Assembly (NCBI RefSeq): GCF_947623445.1
Contig: NC_135242.1
Coordinates: 7,998,001-8,062,000 of the forward strand
Direction: 5' to 3'
DNA: 64,000 nt
Origin: Clavelina lepadiformis
Lineage: Eukaryota; Chordata; Ascidiacea; Aplousobranchia; Clavelinidae
A program made the position numbers and the translations under genes. Shown here piece by piece: positions 10,884 through 24,539 of this stretch. The notes beneath the pieces are model-generated. The model was given only the letters and a program-made list of their open reading frames with translations. It had not been told where the DNA came from and did no database searches. Within the stretch, counting starts at the first letter, position 1; each line of letters starts with the position of its first letter.

Positions 10884-11781
10884 CAGTGAGACCTCGTTAA
10901 TCCGGACCACTTCGTTTCGTCAAAAAATGTCGGTTTAGCGGGGTATCCGGATTATCGGAAAGTAAAAAATCAATCAATCTTGCAAATGCAGCACCGTGTT
11001 CAAAACGCAGTATGCACCTTACTCCAATTCTAAGTACCGACTTTCTGGCTGGACAGCAACTAAAATAAAATTATATTTTTTGTATGATCCGACCCAGTGT
11101 CGAACCCCAGAACCACTGTATTAAAGACGAATGCTCTCCAAGTGACGAACATTCGGCCGCAAATCGGTTTGACAACCGCTCTTGCATGGCGAAGCATTCC
11201 GGCGGGACCAGCAGTCTTGAACTTTCTTTGACCTGTTTCCAATCTTTGCGCAATGCGATATATTAAGCTGATAGCACGATTGAGTTGCAGCAGTATGTCT
11301 TCAATAGATTGCCGCACTCAACCGATGTACTGTACGTATTTTTTTGCGACCGCGGAAGTGTTGTTTGTTACTGTTGATGAACAATTTATTTTTTCGTTTC
11401 TAAAATACTGTACAGTATTTCATAGTATGACTAAAAAGCTGTGCGGCTAAAATTTTTTACAAAGCGCAATACTGTACTTTTGAATCAATAAAGACCGCAA
11501 CGTTATTATGCGTAGATAATCGGCTATTGTTTCGTCAACTAACTACATAGTGTATTAGGACAATCGTGAATCATTTTCGCTTAACTGTTAATAATCCGGT
11601 TTATCGGATTTTATTGCTATTGATTTAGCACATTTGTTCCAAAACTTTTGTGTCGGAGTCGGACAGCGGGGTTTCCGGATTAAAGGGGTAAAATGCATAG
11701 GAAGAAATCCGTTCCCGGCAGTTTTGTGTCGGATAGCGGGGATTCCGGTTGTTCGGGGTCCGGATTAACGAGGTCCCACTG
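10884..11781. mobile_element. Pogo/Tigger-type non-autonomous element
   Basis: An 898-base element flanked by TA on both sides (10882-10883 and 11782-11783), as for Tc1/mariner-pogo transposons. The terminal inverted repeat begins CAGTGAGACCTCGTTAATCC on the left; the right end reads CAGTGGGACCTCGTTAATCC when inverted, and both continue GGACC. Subterminal CCGGATTAT/ATAATCCGG-like motifs recur near each end (10940-10965; 11590-11610; 11670-11760). No transposase frame. The interior at 11145-11340 is a diverged copy of the core of the hAT-type MITE at 37956-38437, so one element holds part of another. Confidence 0.8.
11088..11150 (-). repeat. tRNA-like segment inside the pogo-type element
   Basis: On the minus strand a stretch reads CACTTGGAGAGCATTCGTCT, like a tRNA D-arm and anticodon entry, then GGGGTTCGACAC, like a pol III B box and T-loop. 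Arm pairing is poor, so it is not a working tRNA. It may be a SINE head or a tRNA-derived module. Low certainty. Confidence 0.3.
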
Positions 11782-14172
11782 TATTTAGAAATTTTGTTTA
11801 ACTAAAACATTTCAAATTTAAGCGCAAGCCATCGTACTTATCGTGCAAAACATGTAGGCCTACTTATAACAACAAAATTGATTTAATTCTGATGTTAAAT
11901 CAGTTGTTATTACAGTAATTACACAGTACGTCTGAGCAAAGAGATTTAAACAATCTCAATCAATGTTTAAATCTCTTTGGTCTTGGTCTGGTTCATTAAC
12001 AAAATTTAACATCTGGCATTTTCTTTTATCTATCGTTTCTTGAAATTATTACGTCACAATGTCTATTTCCATACGTTCCTGGTTCTTAAAAATAGCTCGC
12101 ACCGTTCAAATTCACATCCCCAACATGGCGAATCAGTTTTGTTGTTCTAAAATTGGTTCTTAATCTCCTTAATTTAGCAACAATAATACTTTACGCTAGC
12201 CTAAAGAGATGCGCCAATTTGGAAAAGATTCGAATTTGTGGGAAACCAATAACAGGTTTTGATATTTGTGCAAATTCGAATCTGCTGACTTTCAACTTAA
12301 CAAAATAACTGATCGCGAGAAAACAAACCATACAAAACTTATTACGTTGTTGCTACATAAAAGAAATCCGTTTCTTGCTCATACAAAACCACTAAAAAGT
12401 TTACTTCAGATATAATATCGTGGATGGAAACAAAACAATGTTTTGGAATGCGTATGTTTTTTGCGACACTTGTACACGAAAAACATTTAGAAACTTCTGC
12501 TGTCATTAATTACATGACGAGTGATCGCTAAAGTTTAAGCATAAGATAAAAATAGATCACTAAGTCCTGTATTACGGATACACAGATCAAGGCGGATTTT
12601 ACCAAAGGGGCCTAGCTCAATTTTAGCCAAATTCGTACGTATGGTGAAGTAGGCTACAACTTAATTGGAAGCTAGAAAACGAATTTGCGTTGACTATGGG
12701 GCAACATTAGTTTTGCAAACAACTTGAGAAGCAGTCGATGTACGATGTCAACATATTTAACGGAAAAAATAATATTTTACTGTGTCTTTTCTACTTTTGC
12801 ACTACGACGTGATACCTGAATTGGAAGAAATTATGGGGAAGTAGAAATAATAACCATTATTGTATGAAAACTTGAAAAGCGCCACAAATACGAATAAGTT
12901 TTATTTTGACGCGAATGCGATAACGAAGATTTTTTTGTTCAAAAACGTTGCAATTAAAATATTTTTGTCCGTATACTTATGCTGAAGTAGTTTGGCCCGT
13001 TGTCATCAAAAACAACTTTTTTTTAACTTGTGAAAATAAGAAAGGACATAAAATTGCCAAATAACATTATAAAATTTAACGTCCAAAAACGAATGAATAT
13101 AGTATTCGTGTTTGTACGTAGAACATAGAATGTGGTCCAAGATCATGATTTCTGCTGACGCTAATTGCAAGTTAGGCGTACAATAACAATAGAATTTGTA
13201 CGTCCTTCCAAAAGTACTACGTTGCCTGAAGAGAAATTTAATATTTAACGCAAGCATTGTTGTCATTAACTCATTACACTTATTGTTGTGTGATGTAAAC
13301 TGAATTTTTGAAAGCATGTAAAAATATTTTACTTTTGAAGAAATATACAAGTTCCGCAGCACTTCCCATGTTGCTTAAAATTTAACACTTATTAGCTTTT
13401 CACTGCCTGTCTTGCAGCTTAACACTTATTGCTTACAGTTAGTAGGGTTCACTCTAGATTACAATGATATCGATAGTTGCAACGTCGCCACATATTGTTT
13501 TGCTAACGACTTGTGTTTATAAACTACAAGATGAGTGGTCACTAACACGTAAAACCTTCTAATAGTGGAACATAACCTACTGACTAGCTTGTGTAAAAAT
13601 TTATTGATCACAGTTTTCCAGTAAGGACTGGAGGAAAACGAAAATACTTAAAACTTCATACATTACACTTACACAAGTGTTTTGCACAGAACACAAACGA
13701 AAAACAAGTTGTGCCGCTAAGTTCAATAAAATTACAAAAAATGCATCCTATACAAACATTCAGCAATCACAAGCTTGTACAATAAATACAAACGGTTGTG
13801 CTACTGCTTCACACTATACGTATATGAAGCAGATAGAGACTAACTAAAACAAGCTCAGTATACCTTAAGACCAGTACCAAAATGAACCAAAATGTTGAAG
13901 CTATTTTAACTAAACACTGGACAAATAAACCCAAGTTACAAAGCACCCAATATGCACAATAGCACCCATGTCCATTTGTTGATTAAACACAACACATTGC
14001 AGTAATACCTTTGAAAAAATTCAAACATCTTTAGGCATATATTTTTAGTATGAAACACATGAAACATTTCTGCCATATATAGAAAATTCAATACCCAGTG
14101 TTTGTGTAAAGTTTATTCTGCCAAATAAAGTGGTATTATTGCAACATGAAACCTGGTGAAAGAATGCCATTG
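11782..14172. other. Intergenic, no gene seen
   Basis: Spacer between the pogo-type element and the DNAJB9 stop. A perfect hairpin lies at about 11939-11979 (arm AAAGAGATTTAAACA, loop about 11 bases). Otherwise it is AT-rich sequence with no coding signal. The minus frame at 13006-13362 has low-complexity composition and no splice context. Confidence 0.5.
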
Positions 14173-16728
14173 CTATAACTCTTCACTTGTGCAACTAGTG
14201 TAGGTTGTTTTGACACCATTAACAATTTTTGTTACAGTAGTGCACCTCTGTTTTCTTCCTCCTCCTGAAAATTTTTAATTTGGTAACTGATCAAAACATA
14301 TAAAACTCCATTTAAAAACTTTCTAAGATTAAATTTACTGTGTAATCTAGCCATAAACGAAGTAGTATTGATGATTCAAACATTTAATAATATTAAAGAA
14401 TACACTAAAAGTAATTACCTAGTCAACTAATTTAAACCACACGAATTATAAAATAAATTTTCTCTGTAAATATCGTTTTTAATGCCAGTACTATTTACTG
14501 AAAGATGACCTTTAGTCAAAAATAATTCATGCATCAGCCTGCCTCACACGTTTATCTAACAATGTTCTAAAATGAATCATAGAATGTTCAATTGTTCCTA
14601 CCTCTGTTTGAGTGCACTATTCTTTCGTGATGAATGTTATTAGGATGTCTTTGGTCTCCATCATATCTTCAAATGAAGAAAAACTTTATACACTAAACTA
14701 AACAGTATATAATAAATTACTTTTTTTAGTTTGGCAAAAAGAAAAAAAAAATTACCCAAAGAAAGATTGAAAGTCACCACCATCATGAAAATCTGAGAAT
14801 AAGTCATCCATAAATGGAAAGCCTCCAAAACCACTGGAACATTTGTAAAAACATTGTGCATATATAAAACTCACTGAGATAAAAGAACAACTGGACTCTT
14901 AGAAAACTAAGAAAAATAGAAAGCTAAACACCATCCACATATGGTATGAACCCAATATTGGTACCCTTGGTAATTAAATGAACCAACTTTTTATTTCAAA
15001 TTGTAAAACTACATTTACATAGAAATAAAAAATGACCTTCAGTAACTCAAAATCAACATAAATAATATCGGCAACGTATCCTCAAAGGGCATGTCAGTAC
15101 TGAAGACATGTATGTTAAAATGCGGTTTTGCTGTTATTCATCGTGTCTGCAACAAAAGCAAAATTATTACCCATGCTTTCTTTGATGACGGCCATGACCT
15201 TGAAATGCCTCATCAAACGCTTTAAAGAACTTGTCAAATTTGAAGTGACTTCGGAAATGTTCATGAAAATTTCCTTGGGTACCTTCATTGTGCATAGCAT
15301 TGTTTAGCCCATCATGACCAAACCTGTCATACTGCTCTCGTTTTTTCTTGTCTGACAGAACCTCATAGGCTGTAAAGCAATACGCAAAAGTTACTGATCC
15401 ACTTTTTATGCTATTAAAAAGTTTATCAGAAGTACTAAGTTATTACGATGAATATTTGACTCAGAGCCTAAAATCTGCATATTCTGAAGTAGGCATTAAA
15501 TTATCCCTCCCTAAAAATATATTAACCAAGCATAGTTTTGTACAGAGATGAGTATGCCAAGAGCTTGCTGTAGCTTGATATAAAGTCCTACAGTAAAACT
15601 CAAGTTATACAACAGCAAAATGTTGGTAATTTGAAAAAATTGCTACCCAGATTCGGTACATCGGTCGGTACATTTTGGACTGACTCTACCCAGAGCTAAT
15701 GGAAGAAAATAACTAATGAAAACATCAAATAAGACTGTTTTTGAGTGAAGTAGATTTAGTCATCGGGGAAAACTTTTGAAAACCAATATTTCAACGCTTT
15801 AGTTAAATTTACAAAGTGTAGCACTAATCTAGTTTTCAAGATATGACAAGCTGGTGGTAAAATATAGAAAGCTCAAGATTGTGTTACCTGAACTTCTAAC
15901 ATGGCAAACTTGAAACTAACATAAAATGTCATACAACAACACACATACAACCAACATATTGTAGCCCACTGCATGTAACATATCTGATCAGGTAAAACCA
16001 TTTATATTAACACTGCATTCTCCAGAAAATGCCAGATCATTCCAGATATATCTTTTAATGTAGTTCAAATATAGTTTTGTCAGATAAATTAGTTTATCAT
16101 AGAGATTGATCTGTCATTCAGAAGATTTGTCTAGTTTGGAAATGTTTAACTGAAAACATTGATATCTCAAACAAAGTATGATGTCAATGTAACTTACGGC
16201 CTACCTCGCTTGTGAAAACTTAACACTCAATGTGCCACACAGTGTTTACATCAAAAGTGTTTAGTACATAGGTTAAGATTAATTGTTTCAGCTATGTACG
16301 TATTAATTGTTTAGAACACCTAGCTGTGCTAGAAATAAGTTCGACATTCATATCATGCATATGAACAATAAAAAATATCATATCTAGTTTAAATGACAAA
16401 ATAATAATTTCACTGCCACATTTTTACCCTGAGTGATGATGTATTAGAATCACAACCTGCAAAAGTACTATGATATAGTCAATATTGCAAAATAAAAAAT
16501 TAAACATTTTCATATCATACCTTCAGCAATGTCACGAAATTTCTCTTCAGCGTTGGGATCACTGTTTTTGTCAGGGTGATACTGTAAAGCCAATTTTCTA
16601 AATGCACTCTTTATTTCTTTAAGGGTAGCTGATTTTGGCACTCCCAAAACTGAGTAGTAATCGGCAGGTTTATCAGCAGAACAAATGATTGTAATAATAC
16701 CAATAAATATGACAACTTTATAGTTCAT
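14173..16728 (-). CDS. dnajb9: DNAJB9 / ERdj4, ER-lumenal J-domain co-chaperone
   Basis: ERdj4 stimulates BiP (HSPA5) in the ER lumen and helps recognise misfolded proteins and restrain IRE1. Exons on the minus strand: 16728-16521, 15369-15171, 14833-14756, 14666-14602, 14264-14173. They total 642 bases and 213 residues, near the 223 of human DNAJB9. Residues 1-18 ([18 protein letters not shown]) form a signal peptide. The J domain covers about 24-88, with HPD at 51-53 and the helix IV motif [19 protein letters not shown] across the exon 1-2 junction. A Gly/Phe-rich part follows ([15 protein letters not shown]). The C-terminal block [20 protein letters not shown] matches the conserved two-cysteine end of ERdj4, human CRTVTQRRGNMVTTYTDC. 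The protein ends TSEEL; SEEL fits the PROSITE ER-retention pattern [KRHQSA][DENQ]EL. Confidence 0.93.
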
Positions 16729-19700
16729 TTTCTTGAAAACTATGTATTGGCATAATTAAAATTAAGATATAACAAATAGTAAAACACTCTGTATATGTGG
16801 TAATTAGGCTATGATCAAAGTAGCATAGGAGGCTGGCAATCTTGGTGTATTGTAAAAAAATACTAAGTTCCTTTAGTAAATCTTCTAACCTAGTAAACGT
16901 CATTAAATTTTTTAAAAGTGAGGGGAAGTCCATAAACAAGTTTACCTTACACTAAAGAAGTCAGAAGTCAGTGAGTATAATAATGAAGAAGAATTTTTTG
17001 ATATTGTTTATTGAAATGGAGATCATACTAAAACAGTAACCAACATCAGACCACACTTTATAAATTGGAAGTAAAGCATTAGACAGACTGCCAATAGTTT
17101 GGACGACCATTGCAAAACCACCTTGTCTTGGACTGTCCAGCAAAAAAACAAAAGAATATCACACTGTTTTTGGGTTTGGTAGCCGTTATCACCTTCCAAT
17201 TTCATGATTACAGCACAACAGTTTAGGCCTATTTAACACCTCTTTTTCCATTTGTTGATTGTCTGTGAGTTTATCTTTTGTTTTCTTTTAACAAATTTAG
17301 CACTATTCCTTTTGTTGCCCACAGTCAATGGCTACAAAAAATGAACAATACTATACACAATTTTAGTTTTAATTTGCATTTTTGCATCAATATCTATATA
17401 CAGCTAAATGCATTGAGTCTAAACATGATAAGGTTTATCTGCCAAAACTTCAATGTGAAAACTTTGCACATACACACAAAATTGAAAGAACCTTCACAGT
17501 TGGCACCTCATATCGAAAACGATGTTTTTTCATAAGCTAAGGCTTGTGCTAAGTCTCTATGTAAGAGTATAAACAATTTGACTCGAGACTATAAATAATT
17601 TAATTATAGACTATCAGTACATTATAGGTTAAGTTTAGTTATTTGTATTGTCAAAATTTAACAACCTCATGCTGTCCTATTTTGGTCAACGCAACCAAAA
17701 ATGGCTTCACTACAACAAAGCGAGGCGTATGTGAAACGTGTCATTAGGTTATCGGTTGAGCTTTCCAAAACAAACTTCAGACACGTTAAGCTATTGTTAG
17801 AATAACACAATTGCACAAGAAAAAGTCTAGTACTGTACTTGCGTTCCAGGGAATTCCCCTTTTTAGTTTTTTTTGCTTACATGTCTTGGACTCCTTTGTA
17901 GTTTGGTGTGGTACTTATATTGAGTTATATATTATTTGATCTTTTTTTTAGTTAATCTTTGTTATAAGTTAGTTTAAGCTTAAACAAAGTTTTATGCTAC
18001 GATACACATCACAAACAAACGTAGTTTTGTAATTAAAAGGCTAGGACTCTTGTAGACTGAGAAGGATTCAAAATATGATTACGGATTAATATATTCATAC
18101 GACGACAATATAATTAGTTGCTGCAACAATATTAAGCTACATGATGTAGGCCCAGAAAATAACATATGAGCAAAACGATAATTCAATGTAGGCCTACTTC
18201 GAGTTCGCATGAAACTGTTAAATGTCAAAATTACGCTTAAAGTATTGGAGTTTATGTTCGAAAAATTTCAATGCCACAGGGCACAGAAGCAAGAACGGCG
18301 AGCCCACAAAGCGCGTGATGTAGGTCTAATCATGAACAAGAAATCGTCATTAATTGAACCATAAGCGTCTGATATCACATGTTATTCACGAACCTATGCG
18401 GTCAAATATTGAAATATTTTTGACGGTTTTCAAATCTTCTGTTAGTTATAGCTTTTTTCATCTTTCTGCAATGGACAAAATCGTTGAGTAATTTTAAGTT
18501 TATTGAGTATGCTATGGTGATTCTTTCTGTTTCTGGCAAACCCATTTTTTTCTTGTTCAAACAGCAGCATTTTATTGTAATTCTGCAAATACGAACAAAA
18601 CATTTCCTGTTCACTCCACTAAGGTTCTTGTTCGTAGGCAAACGCTACTGACTTTTTAGCACTAACTAAATACGAGTGTAATGAGTAATGACCCTAGTTT
18701 ATTTTTATCGTATCTTATATGCCAAAAACGGTGTGTATGAATGTTTTATTTCTTTATTGCACACTTTGGTTACAATTTTACTGAAAACAATTGCACAAAT
18801 CATTCAATATACAGGTTATCAATATAAAAATTGTCACTTTTCAGTTTACTTTCACAAATACTTGCTCATGCCATGTTTACAAATATGTTTTGCCAGAGAA
18901 GGTAAAGAACTGAAAATGCTGCAAAAACTGTGTGCTCTTATACAACAACCGGAAAAGTCACAATTTATAACAACAGTTAATACTTTACTAAAATACAAAA
19001 GCACTGCAATCTTCATTAGCGTGACATCAATATAATGGTAGAAAAGCGTTAAGCAGTGAATAGTCCAAGAAGTGAAGAAATCTTTAAGTCAGGTTAAGTC
19101 AACATCTTAGCAAACATTTTGGGATATTTAATTGACAGCTGACTAGTACTGAACACTACAAATGAACCCAATTTGTCAACTTATAATTCATGTAACATAT
19201 TGCATAGCTATATAGGCTCAAGATACTTTTGCTTAGATAGTTTATAAGAATTTTTGTAGTAACATGCATTGGAAGTCAAAAGTAAAAAATTTAGTAACGA
19301 GGTTACCAGAAAAGAGCAATATCAACAATCACAAAAAACGCTTGAAATTTGGCTGCAGAAAAAATAACTCAAGACCATATCATACAATTTGCTGTATCTG
19401 TAAGTTCAAAAGTACCATACAGAATTAAACATGACATAAGCTGTATCGCATTGCCACATTTTTATATGGCTATCCTGAATGAAAAGGGCACAAAATAATC
19501 ATCGAATTCAAAGAAGTAGCTGCACCCATTTTTACCAAAAGTAGGCTATCCAACTCAAGTCAAAGAGAATAAAAATAATGAACAAACCTTAATAAAAATA
19601 GAGATTTACTATAGGTCTTCAGATTAGTGAGTTAATTTTAGACCAGTCAAACAATAAAAATAACTACAAGTTGCACAGGAATTAGAAACAATCAATATAG

Positions 19701-21809
19701 CCAGGGACAATGCAGTAGTTTACTGTAAATAGAGTATATCGTAAAGTTTGTCATTAAGCTACTACAATTTTATAGTTAAATTGTAGTCATAACACAAATT
19801 AGGATTAGGCCTCACAAAATCTCTAGGTTATTTAGTCAGGAAATTAAAGGCCAATTTAATAGAAGCTCCAATCCAGAAGTTTCTTACAAAAAATGACTGA
19901 TTTGGTATGGCCTTACTGCATCAGTCTGCATAGGTTATATTTGTTATTAAATAAAAAAACCTATGAACATTTGCCAGCAGAATATGGTACAAAGTTTCAA
20001 AATATAGAGAAAACCAACAACACAGAATTGGCCAAATAATTGTAACAATTGGTGGTTCGTAGTCATAAATCTTTTGCAGAAATTCGTCTAACAAAGTTGT
20101 CAGTAGAAAATAATTATTACATATAAAAAGAAACTACAAAAATTAAACAGTGGATTCAGGAAATATTCAAACACAGGTAAAAGGACTGGGCCCGTAACCA
20201 AACTGGTGCACGAGGGGTATTATCTTTTGCTCACTTTTACAATTTTAAACTTTTACTAAGCTTCAAATCGTAAAGCACCATGTGCCAATATTCATTTATC
20301 CAAATCAGTTCAAACTTTAATTTCAATAGAATATTAATTTTGAGCGCAAAACATTGCATTCCTATGTTATCATACTTTATCACGCAAGAAAACAGTATTG
20401 GTTGCATTAGAAACGATATTGTAATGGCATAAATGTAAGTTAACAATTCTAATCAATCTACTGCAATATTCAAGTCGCCCACAATTTAGGCCAGACAAGG
20501 CAAAATGAAGCATAAAAAGCTCATGTCTCAATCAATTAAGAGCAGGTGAACCCCATACCGATAAGTGCAAGCTTTTTCACCTGTTTAAACTTAATAAAAT
20601 TATTGAGGTTGTTCCCATATCCAAATGCGTAGTGTGTACATACCACCGATCAATGCAAGACAGAAGTTCTTGCTATAAAATAGTAGGTTGTGTGAAATTT
20701 GCTTTTTGCAAAAAGCTTTACAATTCATTAAGTCAAGTAAAACTAACTGAACTGTTTTGTTTATAAAACTTATGAGGAATCTGTCTGTTCAATTTGGAGG
20801 GAATCTGAGAATGCTGTATCTACTATACTTTCAATGACATTTTGCGCTCATTTGTGGCTTATGCTTCTGTTAAGGGAAAATTAGTGTACCTCTAAAATTT
20901 TTTGTTCTCCCTCTAGAAACAAGGGCTACGGGCCTGAATATCATAAAAAAAAGACAAGAAAAATCGTACCCAATACAACAATACTAGCATATTGATTTAG
21001 CACTGATAAATCACATCCTTACTATTTAATAAACATATTAAAATTACACACATTCTTACTGTTGTGCATTGAACGAGTTATTGCCAAAAAGACCAGTGGA
21101 AATTGGAAAAATCAAGCCTGCTTAGCATAGACAGTAAGGGTCAAAACATGTGGTGTGACAAACCTAATTTTGGCTTAGCAACCATGTACATATAATTTGT
21201 GACAATAACACCAATCAAAATGAAAAATTACTGAATATGATTGATCATTGATCTTGACAAAATTGGTTGTATAGCGGACTGCATAGTAACGTTAACTTAA
21301 TATGTTACTGCCCACTGGAAGTCACAGGATTAGGTGTCATGGGCCACAGATGAAGAAGCACTGTTCTTGAATCTACATTTATTCACAAGTGTGACCAAAC
21401 AATCCCTTATAACGAAAACAGAAATTTAAAACTGGGCAAATGTGATGTTGTCATTATAACTATTGTAATGTAGTGTAATTTGAGTATTCAAAACAGACGT
21501 ATAAAGCATGAAAAGAAATCTTTGAGTTTTTAAGTATTTCACAACTTAACATTAAATTAACAACATTAACAATAAAACTGCATTTTGGCCATATGCCATG
21601 CTGATTGGCCCACAATGACAGTTGTACATTAGCAATTAACATACACTGGTATGTTTTTCCAGGTGTGGTTATAGGGAAATTCTTCAATGAAATCAATTTA
21701 ATAAACCTCCTGATTGCAATTTCAATTTCGTTATACAACATAAAAAGCTCATAGAAATGGGTCGAACAATATTTACCCATATGAAGTTAAGAATGATAAA
21801 CAAAACCAG
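16729..21809. other. Long spacer, no gene recognised
   Basis: About 5 kb between the DNAJB9 start and the MFSD8 stop, AT-rich throughout. Two overlapping minus frames at 16961-17205 contain a protein-like LDSPRQGGFAMVVQTIGSLS stretch that may be a transposon scrap, but no domain is recognisable. Frames at 18402-19035 lack splice or motif support. No RNA gene was recognised. Confidence 0.45.
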
Positions 21810-24539
21810 CTATGCGTTCACAGAGCTATGTCTATCTGTCAACAGTGGTGTATTCTCTGTAGCTGTTGGATGGCTCCCATTAGAATTAGGCTGGGTTGCA
21901 ACTTCAAGTCGCTTGTATGAAGCTGTTATCATTATCTACATAATAAATGCACATATTTTTAACTAACAATGGCATTTTCTGCTACTTTATCATTATCATC
22001 GCAACTTAATCATAGCGCAATTTTTCACAGTGCAAGTTAAAAAATGCAAACAAATTTACAGGCTGACAAGCACAAGTTATTTTTAAGAGCTTTAAGATTC
22101 AAGTAACAAAAGCAAAAATGCTTAAAAAACATATAAAATTAACCTATTACTAATCTATATGTTTCGCTCAGCAATTACAAGCGAAACAAAATGTTTTACC
22201 AAAAGCAACAAAATTAAGAAGAGATTGACTGCAGCAAATACTGGAAGTCGCTTAAGCAAAGATGCCGCCCAAAGGGGCCCCAAAATCTGTCCAAGTCCCA
22301 TTACGAGCAGTCGTATGCCTTGATTGAAAGCTGATATAAAGAATAGGTTTTGTTTAATTTATAATCTAGTAGTATTTCTCAGTAACAGGTAAAATCAAAA
22401 CCCACTTACAACAAACATAATTTACCTTGCGTTTTTTCGCTGGTTACTTTGGAAAAGAGAGAGGCTTGTGGTACCCACACAAATGGTAAGTCTAGCACAA
22501 GGATAACACTATGTATGCAGAAGACAACTAGAACCCACACAGTTCCTAAAAGTGTAAGTTTAGTGAAGAATAATTATAAAAGACTGCTTACATGTACATG
22601 TGTTACCTGAGTAGCTTACTACAGTAAGTAAGTCTAAAACTTTAACAACAATATTTTACAAGGTCATTTTTTTAGATGTTTTACCTTTTGGTTCCCTGAC
22701 ACCAAAGATGACAAAAAAAAGAAATAGAACATACAAAAGTGACATAATCGCGGTGCCAACCACTAAAAGCCGACGATCTGAAAATTTCTCACTCAGCTTC
22801 GCCAATGAAAAAAAGCTCACAACAAGCTGAAAATTGAATATTTGTGCAAATGATATGCTCAATTTGTCTGATTCAGAAGACTGCTCAGTGTGTGAAAATA
22901 AGTTAACAGGTAGTTGCAAGCGAATAATTTTAAGTGTCTGGGTAAGTGGCATCTAAAATAACTTATACTTACAAGCAAACCTGCAACACAAAAGAATAAA
23001 CTGTTGGGCAGTTCTTCCCAACCAAACAGTTGCTTTGTAAGAGGTGTAAGCAATGTTTCTATTCCCGTTTGTACAAACATTACCATAAATGTGACAGTCA
23101 AACAAACTATTACTTCTTCACGAAGCAAATCTGAACAATTAAAACAAGCAATTGTCAAATTTAATAACCAAAAAAACTTTTACAGTTAATTTTAGGTAAC
23201 TCAGAAATTATACACTTAACCATTATAAACATAGGTCAAAAATCTTGTTTCTGATCTCGGTCTCCTAATAATTGTGCCTTCTGTGCTACTAGATTCGTCA
23301 TCAGATGTACTATTCACAGATGCATAACCAGATGACTTTTTTAAAAGAGGTATCTCATGATAAAAGCATGCCATTAGTAATTCATGAATGACCCAAAGCA
23401 AAGCCATAAAAATCTAGAATAAACACAGTCCGTTATACACAACTGCGGGTTGAAACAAAGAACAGTGATATTTAATTAGTAACCACAAGAATTTTGGTAA
23501 AATTTTGAATCTGAATTAGCTTCTTTTGCCTAAAAAATTAATCACTAACCCCAGGTGAAGTTAAGGAATTAACATGGAAATTTCCAATGTAAAAGTCTAA
23601 TTTTGCAAGGAATATATTAAAAGCTGGTCCAATGATTAAGCCCATTTGGCGCAGTGACATCAGCTGTGAAAATGCTGCTGTCCTCTCCTCGTTCGAAGTA
23701 CTACGAGAAATCATTCCCAAAATTGAAGATCCGGAACCAGATCCCAAACCAGCTATAAGTCTACTGCCCATTACCATATATGGACCAGTTGCAGCAAAGT
23801 ACATGAAATTTCCTACGAAAAATAAATAATTAAACTTAGAATGTAACATACTCTCGAATAATGTCAATGTGTCAACCATTACCATGGAATCATCCAATGT
23901 ATATACAAAAAATGAATAAATAACTCGTTTGTCTAAAACCATACTAAAACCATCCTTTAGGATAATTTGCAGCATATTTGCAGGTTATTTCACAAGATAC
24001 ACACATAAATTAAATTTTTATTTACATAGTGTTTACCAAATGCTTGCATAAACCAGTTTCAGGGAAGGTAGTAAAGTACAGAAATTTAGAACGTGAGTTG
24101 TAAGGGATTCTGAGTAGTGGCATATAAATAGTAGTCAGACACCAAATTAATGCATAGTATCTATTCAAATGCTTAAAAATGATCACGATTATCTTAATAC
24201 AACATAAGTCACCTCCTATTTCAAATAGATTGCTAACCATCACAGTTGCCTTTGTTGATCCTGTAACATCTGTAATTTGCCCATATAATGGTGCTGATAA
24301 TAATCCTGTCAAGCTGAATGAAGACAGCACCATTCCAATGAAGAAAGAACTTGCATTCAGACTAGCCAGATACATGTTTAGTGTGGGCAATATGACAGCT
24401 GAAATCAAATATATACAAAATGAGAGTCGATTACAAAATGTTTAATAAATTTAAACATATCATACTCACCATATTCCACACCACTGAGGAGGTAATATAA
24501 ACATATGATGATGAAAGTGGGAGATAATTTTTTCACCAT
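21810..24539 (-). CDS. mfsd8: MFSD8/CLN7-type lysosomal transporter (major facilitator)
   Basis: A multipass transporter. MFSD8 sits in the lysosome membrane, and human mutations cause CLN7 disease. Exons on the minus strand: 24539-24470, 24398-24213, 23812-23550, 23413-23221, 23130-22973, 22826-22685, 22545-22426, 22330-22200, 21935-21810. They total 1389 bases and 462 residues with all phases agreeing; human has 518. Family motifs: SSFFIGMVLSSFSLTGLLSA-PLYGQITD (loop 2-3), MGSRLIAGLGSGSGSSILG, SNEERTAAFSQL, ETLLTPLTKQLFGW (human ETIITPLTMDMYAW) and YKRL near the end (human VVYKRL). The central loop is Ser-rich and acidic. The last exon ends with the dileucine signal ENTPLL, a [DE]xxxL[LI] lysosomal sorting motif. 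If the last donor is skipped, exon 8 runs on and ends AERNI at 22155 without that signal. The N-terminus is shorter than in human and lacks its N-terminal EQEPLL. Confidence 0.9.
22155..22199 (-). other. Possible alternative 3' end of MFSD8
   Basis: If the GTAAAAC donor at 22199-22198 is not used, exon 8 reads on through VKHFVSLVIAERNI to a TAG at 22155-22157. This short-tail form would lack the YKRL and ENTPLL residues encoded by the last exon. The spliced form matches the human C-terminus better, so this reading is an alternative, not the main call. Confidence 0.35.

Noticed and set aside
13006-13362. 118-residue minus-strand frame
   Set aside because: Tyr, Phe and Lys-rich, typical of AT-rich noncoding DNA, with no splice context.
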